The notes under the pieces: generated by a model
Told to the model about the DNA's origin: nothing
Database searches by the model: none
Seen by the model: only the letters and a program-made list of their open reading frames with translations
Translations under genes and position numbers: made by a program
From: Paramuribaculum sp.
Lineage (GTDB): Bacteria; Bacteroidota; Bacteroidia; Bacteroidales; Muribaculaceae
NCBI GenBank assembly: GCA_009775605.1
Contig: VSPV01000102.1
Location: 1 to 9,675, forward strand
Reading direction: 5' to 3'
Length of the DNA stretch: 9,675 bases
In this document: one piece after another, positions 1 through 6,241 of the stretch
Position numbering within the stretch: position 1 is the stretch's first letter
How the letters are laid out: every line of letters begins with the position of its first letter

Positions 1-2
1 TA

Positions 3-1742
3 TCATTGCAGGAATGGCAATGCTCTTGAATAGACTTCCTGTAAATTAACAATCGTTATGAAACACCCTCTTAAAGGTTTACCCTCTATAAGCCTTTGCC
101 TTACTTCACCGGGATGTAACATCATTCCGTTTTCATCAAAAACAAACGCGGCAAATGTAGGGTCAGCCCATACCCATTTGGCATTGTCACGGTCCCAGGC
201 AACACATATCACATGACAGTCGCTGTCATCGTCCCAGCCCTTAGGTTGACATGTAAGATATCTGGCCGGAATACCCACTGCCTGAAATGCTTCCGAAAGC
301 ATTATAGCCATCATCCTGCAGTTTACGCCTCTGTTGCCGCTGTGACATACATCCGGTATTTCCTTAAGAGTTAGCCTACATTGTGGGTTGGAACTCGATC
401 CGTCGTGGCGCACAAGATCATGCAGCCAGTACGTAATCCTTTTTATTCTCACGCTATCACATCCATTACCGGCTATACTGTCCAGATTATAATATTTCCG
501 ATCCATTACAAGAATACTATCGGTTGCCGGAGCATACCGAAAAGCGAATGAAACAGAGTCTGATTGGTAGGAAGGAGATTCCTTAAGATTTTGCAACTTC
601 GTCTTGCCTTCATCAGGATTTCTTGTGGCCTCATACCGATCAAGTAATTGGGCAGCTTCTGATTTAAGGCCCAGACTGTCGGCGATTCCTGCAATCTCCG
701 CGCAATCATAGCGCGAAATCCTACGAAGAAAACTTTCTGCCGCCGGATTCCCCATCATCGCTGAACGATATTCCAAAAGTCTTTTAAACCCTGCCATATT
801 TTTCTCCGAAGAGACTATCCGGTTAAGCGGCGTGGGCATTGCGACCGCACTGTCTCCCGTCATAAGCACAGCGCCATCAATCCGGTATGCCTTAAGCCGT
901 GGACATTCCGGATTTGATGTAAGACCGAGACCTATCACCACTCCCCTTATGTTTATTTCTTCAAGCTCCGGACAATTGTAAGCGAATCTGCTTCCGCCGG
1001 TCGAGGACACAGGACCATTGAAAGATATTCGTTTTAGTTTCGGAAGATTCGTGAACGTATAGCCGTCAATATGGCCGATCAGGCCATTGAATTCAACTTC
1101 TTCAAGATTGGGAAGATCCGTGAAACACCCTCCCGGCACATAATCAACATCTCCCACCGAGAGGAACCGTAATGAATCAAGACTCATACTCTTCATACCT
1201 ATCAGCTGCGATGTTTTTGGAAGTTGCAATATCCTCAGCATCGAATCCTGTATATAAGCTTGAGGATGAACGTAGGCCCGTCCCGGGAACTTTAACTCCC
1301 GCACCGGCATATACGAAAGAGAGGCGCGTTTCGCAGTATCAAGGTTAGCCGGAAGCACAAGGTGTTCCACCGAAGTCTCATACATGAAAAACTCGGGAAG
1401 ATTATTTCGTCCTTGGAGACGATATGCACGGGTGGGACTTTGTGCGAAAGGAGTAGTGTCGTTCTCCGCAAAACTTACCTCCGACAGGTCAAGGGAAGTG
1501 ATTACTGGTTCTGTATGGGAAAAATCATATTTTTGTCCACAAAGCTCGCGTAATCTAATTACATCGGCCGAATTGAGACACCCGGAAATTTTCACTGTCT
1601 CGCCTTTTTTCCATGATGCATCCTTTACCTTCTGAGAAAGTGTACCCGGATGGTCAACATTAATCTTCTTCACTGCGTTAACTCCTGACGTCGTTCCAAC
1701 TACCATGGCAGCCATCAATATGGCTAACTTCTTGTATTTCAT
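3..1742 (-). CDS. Secreted leucine-rich-repeat (BspA-like) protein with C-terminal transglutaminase-like domain
   Basis: The 579-residue protein is complete; its TGA stop lies at 3-5. Residues 1-23 look like a Sec signal peptide: basic MKYKK, a hydrophobic core, then a VNA cleavage site. There is no lipobox cysteine, so it is probably periplasmic, secreted or surface-bound rather than a lipoprotein. Residues about 75-290 contain irregular leucine-rich repeats of the BspA type (for example LPNLEEVEFNG and LPKLKRISFNG), usually a binding scaffold. Residues about 430-545 resemble the transglutaminase-like/cysteine-protease fold: GVNC with Cys475, GIPARYL just after, His510 (DCHVICVAW) and Asp527 (WVWADPTF) form a plausible Cys-His-Asp triad. 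The family includes peptidases and amide-cleaving or cross-linking enzymes; the substrate here is unknown. The gene sits 88 bases downstream of the Y-polymerase gene and has its own promoter-like box, so it is probably transcribed separately. The fold calls are confident; the function is not. Confidence 0.85.
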   Translation of the reverse strand: MKYKKLAILMAAMVVGTTSGVNAVKKINVDHPGTLSQKVKDASWKKGETVKISGCLNSADVIRLRELCGQKYDFSHTEPVITSLDLSEVSFAENDTTPFAQSPTRAYRLQGRNNLPEFFMYETSVEHLVLPANLDTAKRASLSYMPVRELKFPGRAYVHPQAYIQDSMLRILQLPKTSQLIGMKSMSLDSLRFLSVGDVDYVPGGCFTDLPNLEEVEFNGLIGHIDGYTFTNLPKLKRISFNGPVSSTGGSRFAYNCPELEEINIRGVVIGLGLTSNPECPRLKAYRIDGAVLMTGDSAVAMPTPLNRIVSSEKNMAGFKRLLEYRSAMMGNPAAESFLRRISRYDCAEIAGIADSLGLKSEAAQLLDRYEATRNPDEGKTKLQNLKESPSYQSDSVSFAFRYAPATDSILVMDRKYYNLDSIAGNGCDSVRIKRITYWLHDLVRHDGSSSNPQCRLTLKEIPDVCHSGNRGVNCRMMAIMLSEAFQAVGIPARYLTCQPKGWDDDSDCHVICVAWDRDNAKWVWADPTFAAFVFDENGMMLHPGEVRQRLIEGKPLRGCFITIVNLQEVYSRALPFLQ

Positions 1743-1765
1743 ATTTTGCTCATTTTGGTTTGGAG

Positions 1766-1773
1766 CAAATATA
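1766..1773 (-). promoter_or_regulatory. Bacteroidetes-type -7 box for the LRR/transglutaminase gene
   Basis: Read on the minus strand, this is TATATTTG, a full match to the TAnnTTTG -7 consensus of Bacteroidetes primary-sigma promoters. It ends 23 bases before the ATG at 1742, which would give a leader of roughly 17 bases. I see no good TTTG -33 element at the usual distance, so the call rests on one box and its position in the 88-base gap. Confidence 0.5.
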
Positions 1774-1830
1774 GTAAATATTTTAATGACGGTTCAGGCT
1801 TTAACGGGTGAAGTAAATATTACAGAACAT

Positions 1831-3315
1831 TTATTCTCTGTGTCCGCCAATCTGACGGTTGCGGTCGCGCTGAGTTGCGCCGTCGGAATAGTTCAGCCCT
1901 TTCAGAATGGAGTTTTTGCCAAACAGTTTCTTGATTTTCAGAACTGTTTCCTGTCGTCTGCGTTCTGTTTCTCTGGCCAACATCTCGCGTTCTTGCTGTC
2001 GCTTGATTTCATCATAGTCCGAAAAAAGGTCAAGCTGCACCGCTCTGGGACTTTCATGGCCATTCTCTTCTCTCATCACCCGGTTAATTGTGAGCGTGAG
2101 ACGTCTCACAAGAAGGTCCCGGTTGATAATCCTGTCGTATAACTCAGCTGTCTTGGAAATCAGTATATCGGCCGCGCACGTGGGACGGTCAAGGTTGATT
2201 GTGCCATGGGAATGGGCAGGCACCCTTCGCCCGTAATGGTCCGTGGTCATTCTCCCGTGATATCTTGCCGTTATATCCGGATTTCTCAATGACTCCACAT
2301 CATACCCGACCGTAATAACGAGTTGGTCGGTTAAAAGCTTTTTGTCAAGCAGTTCAAGAGAAACAGCATCGGCCATCTCCAGAATCACATTCTTAGCCTG
2401 CTCCGCAGTATAAGGACAATGAAGCACTTGACCGTTGCATATGCTCTTGGTTTCAGGATTATACCCCTTAACCTGAGCTATGGTCACAGGCTCCCATCCC
2501 CATGCATGGTCTATGATAAGTTCGGCATTGACACCAAACAACTTATAAAGAAAATCCCTGTTAGTAAGCGAACATTTGGCAATATCTCCCATCGTTTCGA
2601 CTCCGTAATCTGCAAGCTTAACCACTGTGCCGTGACCCACACGCCAAAAATCCGTAAGTGGCTTATGCTCCCATAACTCTCGTCTGTAACTCATTTCATC
2701 AAGTTCGGCTATTCTAACTCCATCCTTATCTGCCGGCATTTTCTTAGCTACTATGTCCATGGCTATTTTACAGAGATACATATTGGTCCCGATTCCGGCG
2801 GTTGCCGTTATTCCCGTTTCTTTAAGCACCGTCCGGATTATTGTCATAGCCAGTTCGTGCGCGCTCATCTTATATTTCGGGAGATATTCGGTAACATCCA
2901 TGAACACCTCGTCGATGGAGTAGATATGCAGGTCGTCCGGCGACACGAAACGGAGATAAATTCCGTAAATCCGGTCGCTGTATTCTATATAACGGGCCAT
3001 TCGCGGAGGCGCAATCAGGAAATCCACCTCTTTCTCACGATCCCGGTCAAGAACAGTCTTTGAATACGACTTGCCCTGCCTCCCTCTGCATCTATTGACC
3101 TCCCGCACCTTCTGTACCACTTCAAAAAGCCGTGGCCTGCCACCTGTTCCATAAGCTTTCAGGGCCGGGGAAACAGCCAGACATATAGTTTTCTCCGTTC
3201 GCGAAGCGTCAGCCACAACAAGGCATGTGTCAAGAGGATCCAATCCCCTTTCCACACACTCCACTGAAGCATAAAATGACTTCAGGTCAATTGCTATGTA
3301 TTGCCGCTTTTGCAC
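1831..3315 (-). CDS. Y-family translesion DNA polymerase (DinB/UmuC superfamily) with beta-clamp-binding motif
   Basis: This 494-residue error-prone polymerase would copy past damaged template bases. The first catalytic motif is IDLKSFYASVE, with metal-binding Asp10. The second is YSIDE, with Asp135 and Glu136. GIGTNMYLCKIAMD (about 174-187) is the usual nucleotide-binding stretch. Thumb/HhH-like sequence follows (about 218-270), then a little-finger region (about 290-410). QLDLF at 427-431 matches the beta-clamp-binding pentapeptide. A charged helix and a tail (about 464-494; KNSILKGLNYSDGAT) follow, which I associate with the UvrX/YqjW-like group in Firmicutes and Bacteroidetes rather than with classical DinB. 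The start is GTG, two bases after the MmcQ/YjbR stop, which suggests translational coupling. I chose it because the conserved motif begins only nine residues later and no ATG lies nearby. I noticed no LexA-type operator. It is the last gene of the putative operon. Confidence 0.93.
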   Translation of the reverse strand: MQKRQYIAIDLKSFYASVECVERGLDPLDTCLVVADASRTEKTICLAVSPALKAYGTGGRPRLFEVVQKVREVNRCRGRQGKSYSKTVLDRDREKEVDFLIAPPRMARYIEYSDRIYGIYLRFVSPDDLHIYSIDEVFMDVTEYLPKYKMSAHELAMTIIRTVLKETGITATAGIGTNMYLCKIAMDIVAKKMPADKDGVRIAELDEMSYRRELWEHKPLTDFWRVGHGTVVKLADYGVETMGDIAKCSLTNRDFLYKLFGVNAELIIDHAWGWEPVTIAQVKGYNPETKSICNGQVLHCPYTAEQAKNVILEMADAVSLELLDKKLLTDQLVITVGYDVESLRNPDITARYHGRMTTDHYGRRVPAHSHGTINLDRPTCAADILISKTAELYDRIINRDLLVRRLTLTINRVMREENGHESPRAVQLDLFSDYDEIKRQQEREMLARETERRRQETVLKIKKLFGKNSILKGLNYSDGATQRDRNRQIGGHRE

Positions 3316-3317
3316 TA

Positions 3318-3677
3318 TTAATGGTCAAAACCTAATTCTTTCCGAATTTTCTTGGGTAATTTGGAGGCTGCCTGACAATAGGAATGATATATTAATTCCC
3401 GTTGCAAGGAGTCAGGAACATCGCCATAAAAATCCACCGACACCCAGTGCCGTTTATTCTGATGAAAGCCCGGACGGATTCCTGTGAAGCGGTCCCGCAA
3501 TTCAATAGAGTAATCCGGATCAATCTTCAGATTATAAAAATCCCATCGGCCATCGAGCGTCATCAGGCAGAACATCCGGCCGCCTATCTCGAGCGTAAGC
3601 GTATCCGGCCCGAAAGGACATCTCTCCGTAGCATGCGGCAAAGAAAGCCCATATTCTCTAACTTCTTCGATATTCAT
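3318..3677 (-). CDS. MmcQ/YjbR family protein
   Basis: This 119-residue protein has the length and layout of the MmcQ/YjbR (CyaY-like fold) family. The family-type features are an N-terminal helix ending in LPHATERCPFGP, a strand pair around EIGGRMFCLMTLDGRWDF, and the signature stretch GFHQNKRHWVSVDF near residues 90-104. Members are often annotated as DNA-binding, and one lies in a mitomycin-resistance gene cluster, but the biochemical role is poorly defined. The ATG overlaps the TGA of the upstream HEAT-like gene in an ATGA tetramer, and the stop is two bases before the GTG of the Y-polymerase. The three proteins are therefore probably made together. A link to DNA damage is an inference from that context, not something seen in this protein. 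Confidence 0.85.
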   Translation of the reverse strand: MNIEEVREYGLSLPHATERCPFGPDTLTLEIGGRMFCLMTLDGRWDFYNLKIDPDYSIELRDRFTGIRPGFHQNKRHWVSVDFYGDVPDSLQRELIYHSYCQAASKLPKKIRKELGFDH

Positions 3678-4219
3678 GGCCTGACTCTTTTTATCTTCTT
3701 TTCTGTCTGTCGCAAGGCGCTTGCCAGCCCTGGAGACATGTCTTGTAATCTCAGCATTGAAAGATGCTCTTCCAACTCGGAGAGAAGCTCAGGATATAGC
3801 CGGCACATTTTGTAAGCCAGATGAAGACTGAATGCCCTTACGGCATACGGCTCACACTCTGAATTTATTTTCGACAGACAATAATCCAAAAGGTCTGTGC
3901 GTATATCTTCCTGTCTATACTCCATATCCCTCAAGAGTTGAAGCAACATCCGTTTCTTGGCAACGTCATCTGCCACCATCAGCATATCAGCCAATTCATC
4001 GCGATGCGATTCCAAAAAAGCTTGCCCCGATTGTGGCAGATGAGTCAGGACCCACAGCGCGTTGACACTCACAGTGCGGTCTTCGGAATAAATCATTCCC
4101 CATAAGGCGGCAAGCTCTTCCTCATTTTCTGAAATAAACGCTACAACCTCATGAATGTCCGACAAATTGATTTTCCTTGACAACACTGTTTTCCTTGACA
4201 ACACTGAAAGTATTTCCAT
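3674..4219 (-). CDS. HEAT-like alpha-helical repeat protein of unknown function
   Basis: The 181 residues are almost all predicted helix, arranged as short amphipathic pairs with HEAT-like spacing, for example ALWVLTHLP at 54-62, KKRMLLQLLRDME at 88-100 and AVRAFSLHLAYKMCRLYP at 126-143. No signal peptide, membrane segment or catalytic motif is visible. Such solenoids usually bind proteins or nucleic acids; AlkC/AlkD glycosylases are HEAT-like too, but this one is shorter and I see no evidence of that activity. The first 16 residues contain a perfect six-residue-period repeat (VLSRK twice), encoded by an 18-bp tandem duplication. Its ATG follows the upstream stop by two bases, and its end overlaps the MmcQ/YjbR start by four. 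The reading frame is certain; the fold is likely; the function is unknown. Confidence 0.75.
   Translation of the reverse strand: MEILSVLSRKTVLSRKINLSDIHEVVAFISENEEELAALWGMIYSEDRTVSVNALWVLTHLPQSGQAFLESHRDELADMLMVADDVAKKRMLLQLLRDMEYRQEDIRTDLLDYCLSKINSECEPYAVRAFSLHLAYKMCRLYPELLSELEEHLSMLRLQDMSPGLASALRQTEKKIKRVRP
4171..4206. repeat. Perfect 18-bp tandem duplication in the N-terminal codons of the HEAT-like gene
   Basis: Two identical 18-base units (plus-strand ttttccttgacaacactg) lie head to tail at 4171-4188 and 4189-4206. The length is a multiple of three, so the frame is kept and six codons are duplicated. On the coding strand each unit carries AAGGAAAA, and the first copy puts this just before an in-frame GTG in the second copy, which could act as an internal start. 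Confidence 0.95.
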
Positions 4220-4221
4220 GT

Positions 4222-4419
4222 CTACTTATTTTTCCTCCTTATCCATTCTATAAAAGAAAGGGCTAAATGGACAAATATGCCGTAAACAACTGTAGCCAAC
4301 AATACCAACCCCTCATTTATAATAATAATGTACCATAACGGCATAGGCCATTCCGGTCGTGCCTGATTGAACGCCGCAAACACAGCACAGACGCTCAACA
4401 CAATGAATACCACTATCAT
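4222..4419 (-). CDS. Small two-helix membrane protein, unknown function
   Basis: The 65-residue protein has two hydrophobic segments, about residues 1-16 and 28-53, joined by a short polar loop (NQARPEWPMP). It ends in a basic tail, IRRKNK, which would be expected to stay cytoplasmic. I do not recognise a family. The gene is supported by its fit between neighbours: 22 bases after the stop of the PH-like gene and two bases before the ATG of the HEAT-like gene. The frame stays open for a further 13 codons upstream (to a stop at 4456-4458), and that stretch (RYKFGFAALS) reads like the basic lead-in to the first helix. No ATG, GTG or TTG is available there, however, so the ATG at 4419 is the best start. 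Confidence 0.65.
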   Translation of the reverse strand: MIVVFIVLSVCAVFAAFNQARPEWPMPLWYIIIINEGLVLLATVVYGIFVHLALSFIEWIRRKNK

Positions 4420-4441
4420 CGACAGTGCCGCAAAGCCGAAC

Positions 4442-4951
4442 TTATATCTTCCTATCTATATCATCACAATTCAATATATGGGTTTTTATGGCTTCAACCA
4501 TCTCCGGAGCATCCTTGCAGCCCAACATATATTTCTTGCCGTCTTTGAGAATCACAAGGAAACAATCCGATGCTTTGCCATAATATGCAAAATACTTTCC
4601 CAGATCATTCTCCTTAAACCAGCCATACCAGCCGAACCACCCACCGTTGCCACAGATTCGTTTTGCGCCCATCGTCGGAGGACATAACCTTACCTCGACG
4701 ATTTCCGATAAAGGAATGGTTTTGACTTTCAACGGCCTTTTGATTTTCAGATTTTCCTTATCAATAAAGACACCTAAAGGCATATAGAAAAACGGAGGTA
4801 GAAAGAACGAAACAGCCATAGCCCCCAAAATCCATGATGCCGGATTATGATCCTGTTGTTTAAGGGCATAGATTATCACTCCACACATCCCGGCAATCAT
4901 CAGTGCGGTGATAATCATAGCATACGCGCTCAATTCTACACGTTTATACAT
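4442..4951 (-). CDS. Membrane protein with bacterial PH-like domain
   Basis: The 169-residue protein begins with two transmembrane helices (about 9-30 and 39-60), followed by a soluble domain of about 100 residues. That domain has the strand pattern of bacterial PH-like domains: GVFIDKENLKIKRP, then KTIPLSEIVEVRL, a glycine/tryptophan-rich turn at 101-112 (GNGGWFGWYGWF), FLVILKDGKKYMLG, and a C-terminal helix DAPEMVEAIKTHIL. The order (two helices, then an ENLKI...I.L.EI.EV core and a C-terminal helix) is typical of small PH-domain membrane proteins in Bacteroidetes, whose role is not known. It lies 18 bases after the neighbouring four-helix membrane protein and 22 bases before another small one, so the three may work together in the inner membrane. 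That is inference from position only. Confidence 0.72.
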   Translation of the reverse strand: MYKRVELSAYAMIITALMIAGMCGVIIYALKQQDHNPASWILGAMAVSFFLPPFFYMPLGVFIDKENLKIKRPLKVKTIPLSEIVEVRLCPPTMGAKRICGNGGWFGWYGWFKENDLGKYFAYYGKASDCFLVILKDGKKYMLGCKDAPEMVEAIKTHILNCDDIDRKI

Positions 4952-4969
4952 AATGATGTCAAATCATTC

Positions 4970-5377
4970 TTATTTCTTTTCAGTTATATTATACATCTCA
5001 TCTTTATTACAGATAAGACTATAACATAACACAACTACCGCAAAACAAATCGGCGTGATATACCACCATTGATTAGGTGCCTTCACAGAAATGATTAATA
5101 TGTAGTAAAGAGTAAATCCGGCACTTATATTGGACAGCCATTTGTTTATGAGAATGCCCTCAGGCTTCTTCAGCCAATACCAGATGGAATAACCCAGAAA
5201 AAACGAAAACGCGATGATACAGCAAATGGCAGGAAGCTGAATCCTGCCGCTCCACCCCATGAGAAGACAACTTGTTACAACAATCATAATGAGGGCATTC
5301 AATACCTTGCTCTCACAGAATGCAATCCATCGTCTGTTCCCTTTTGATACTTTTCCCATTTTTGATACTTTTCCCAT
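4970..5377 (-). CDS. Four-helix integral membrane protein, unknown function
   Basis: The 135-residue protein has four likely transmembrane helices, at about 25-41, 47-68, 83-98 and 105-122, with short loops and a charged C-terminal tail (CNKDEMYNITEKK). I recognise no family and no catalytic motif. The N-terminus is MGKVSK written twice, because an 18-bp tandem duplication includes the start codon; either ATG (5377 or 5359) could be used, giving 135 or 129 residues. The gene begins 39 bases after the lptB stop. I see no TAnnTTTG box in that gap, so it is probably read from the udk-lptB transcript. It is noticeably A+T-rich, mainly at its 3' end. The position suggests an envelope-related role, but nothing in the sequence shows it. 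Confidence 0.68.
   Translation of the reverse strand: MGKVSKMGKVSKGNRRWIAFCESKVLNALIMIVVTSCLLMGWSGRIQLPAICCIIAFSFFLGYSIWYWLKKPEGILINKWLSNISAGFTLYYILIISVKAPNQWWYITPICFAVVVLCYSLICNKDEMYNITEKK
5342..5377. repeat. Perfect 18-bp tandem duplication containing a start codon
   Basis: Two identical 18-base units (plus-strand ttttgatacttttcccat) occupy 5342-5359 and 5360-5377. On the coding strand each reads ATGGGAAAAGTATCAAAA, so both the start codon and the next five codons are duplicated in frame. The result is two equally good ATG starts six codons apart. Confidence 0.95.
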
Positions 5378-5416
5378 TGGATTTCACTATGGCAGCTCCT
5401 CACTCAAAACAGCCAA

Positions 5417-6241
5417 TTAGTTGAATTGCTTGCGTCTGAACACAAAATTCCGGCCAAGATATTTCTCCCTTACCACCGGATTCTCCGCAAGCATTTCGCT
5501 CGTACCCTGAAAAAGAATCTTACCGTCGAACAGAAGATAAGCCCTGTCGGTAATCGACAATGTCTCAGGAGCATTATGGTCTGTTATCAGAATGCCTATA
5601 TTTTTCTCTTTCAGTTTGTAGACTATATATTGGATATCTTCCACAGCGATAGGGTCAACTCCCGCGAAAGGCTCGTCAAGCATTATAAATTTAGGGTTGA
5701 TGGCAAGACACCGTGCTATCTCAGTGCGTCGTCTCTCTCCGCCCGACAATTGGTCTCCGAGATTTTTTCTTACCTTTTCCAAGCGGAATTCTGCAATCAG
5801 CGACTCGAGTTTCTCCTTCTGATATTCCGGGGTGGTATTTGTCATCTCAAGCACTGCCCTGATATTGTTTTCTACCGAAAGTTTCCTGAACACAGAGGCT
5901 TCCTGTGCGAGATAACCGATTCCGTTTTGGGCCCGTTTATACACCGGATATCCCGTAATATTAAGGTCATTCAGATAAATCTGCCCTTCATTAGGAGTGA
6001 TAAGTCCGGTGGTCATATAGAATGTGGTAGTCTTTCCGGCACCGTTAGGCCCCAGAAGTCCCACTATCTCTCCTTGGGTCACATCGATTGAAACATGGTT
6101 TACGACGGTTCGTTTACCATATTTCTTCACAAGGTTCTCAGTGCGTAGCACCATTTTGTCGGATGTGCCGTGCTTTACCTCTTCCTTGAATCCCTCCTGA
6201 AGGGCTGTCATTTCTTCTTCGGCAGTCATTTCTTTCAGCAT
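5417..6241 (-). CDS. lptB: LPS export system ATP-binding protein LptB
   Basis: This is the ATPase that powers lipopolysaccharide extraction from the inner membrane with LptF/LptG. It shows Walker A GPNGAGKT (64-71), a Q-loop Gln113 in the LptB-like context GYLAQEASVFRKLSV, signature LSGGE (165-169), Walker B FIMLDE (185-190), then PFAGVDPIAVEDIQ, and switch His222. PFAGVDPIAV and the LAQEASVF stretch separate LptB from other ABC ATPases. At 274 residues it is longer than E. coli LptB (about 241), owing to about 29 extra N-terminal residues. Met1, Met5, Met11 and Met30 are all possible starts, and Met30 (MVLRTENLVKKYG) is where the conserved domain begins. With Met1 the gene overlaps udk by seven bases. 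One oddity is that the residues after the switch histidine read DHNAPETL, where the family usually has DHNVRETL or similar. Confidence 0.95.
   Translation of the reverse strand: MLKEMTAEEEMTALQEGFKEEVKHGTSDKMVLRTENLVKKYGKRTVVNHVSIDVTQGEIVGLLGPNGAGKTTTFYMTTGLITPNEGQIYLNDLNITGYPVYKRAQNGIGYLAQEASVFRKLSVENNIRAVLEMTNTTPEYQKEKLESLIAEFRLEKVRKNLGDQLSGGERRRTEIARCLAINPKFIMLDEPFAGVDPIAVEDIQYIVYKLKEKNIGILITDHNAPETLSITDRAYLLFDGKILFQGTSEMLAENPVVREKYLGRNFVFRRKQFN
6203..6232. repeat. Imperfect 18-bp-period repeat over two candidate lptB starts
   Basis: On the coding strand GAAATGACTGCC (6221-6232) recurs as GAAATGACAGCC (6203-6214), 18 bases later and with one mismatch. It encodes EMTA twice and places in-frame ATGs at 6227-6229 and 6209-6211. 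The remaining six bases of the period do not match, so this is either a decayed duplication or chance. Confidence 0.5.

Noticed and set aside
1743..1830. Terminator after the Y-polymerase
   Set aside because: I searched the 88-base gap for a GC-rich hairpin followed by Ts and found none; only the promoter-like box and a direct repeat are visible.
1705..2142. Open frame of 145 codons on the plus strand across the gap between the LRR gene and the Y-polymerase
   Set aside because: It is mostly antisense to the conserved C-terminus of the Y-polymerase, and its hydrophobic look is a by-product of the opposite strand.
3674..4219. AlkD/AlkC-type DNA glycosylase identity for the HEAT-like protein
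   Set aside because: The protein is too short and I see no catalytic residues of those families; the repair context alone does not support it.
4952..4968. Small inverted repeat AATGAT/ATCATT in the gap between two membrane-protein genes
   Set aside because: Only six A+T-rich pairs with no T-tract; too weak to be a terminator, and chance is likely.
5426..6091. Open frame of 221 codons on the plus strand
   Set aside because: It lies entirely antisense to lptB, whose motifs are all intact, and its translation shows no recognisable domain.
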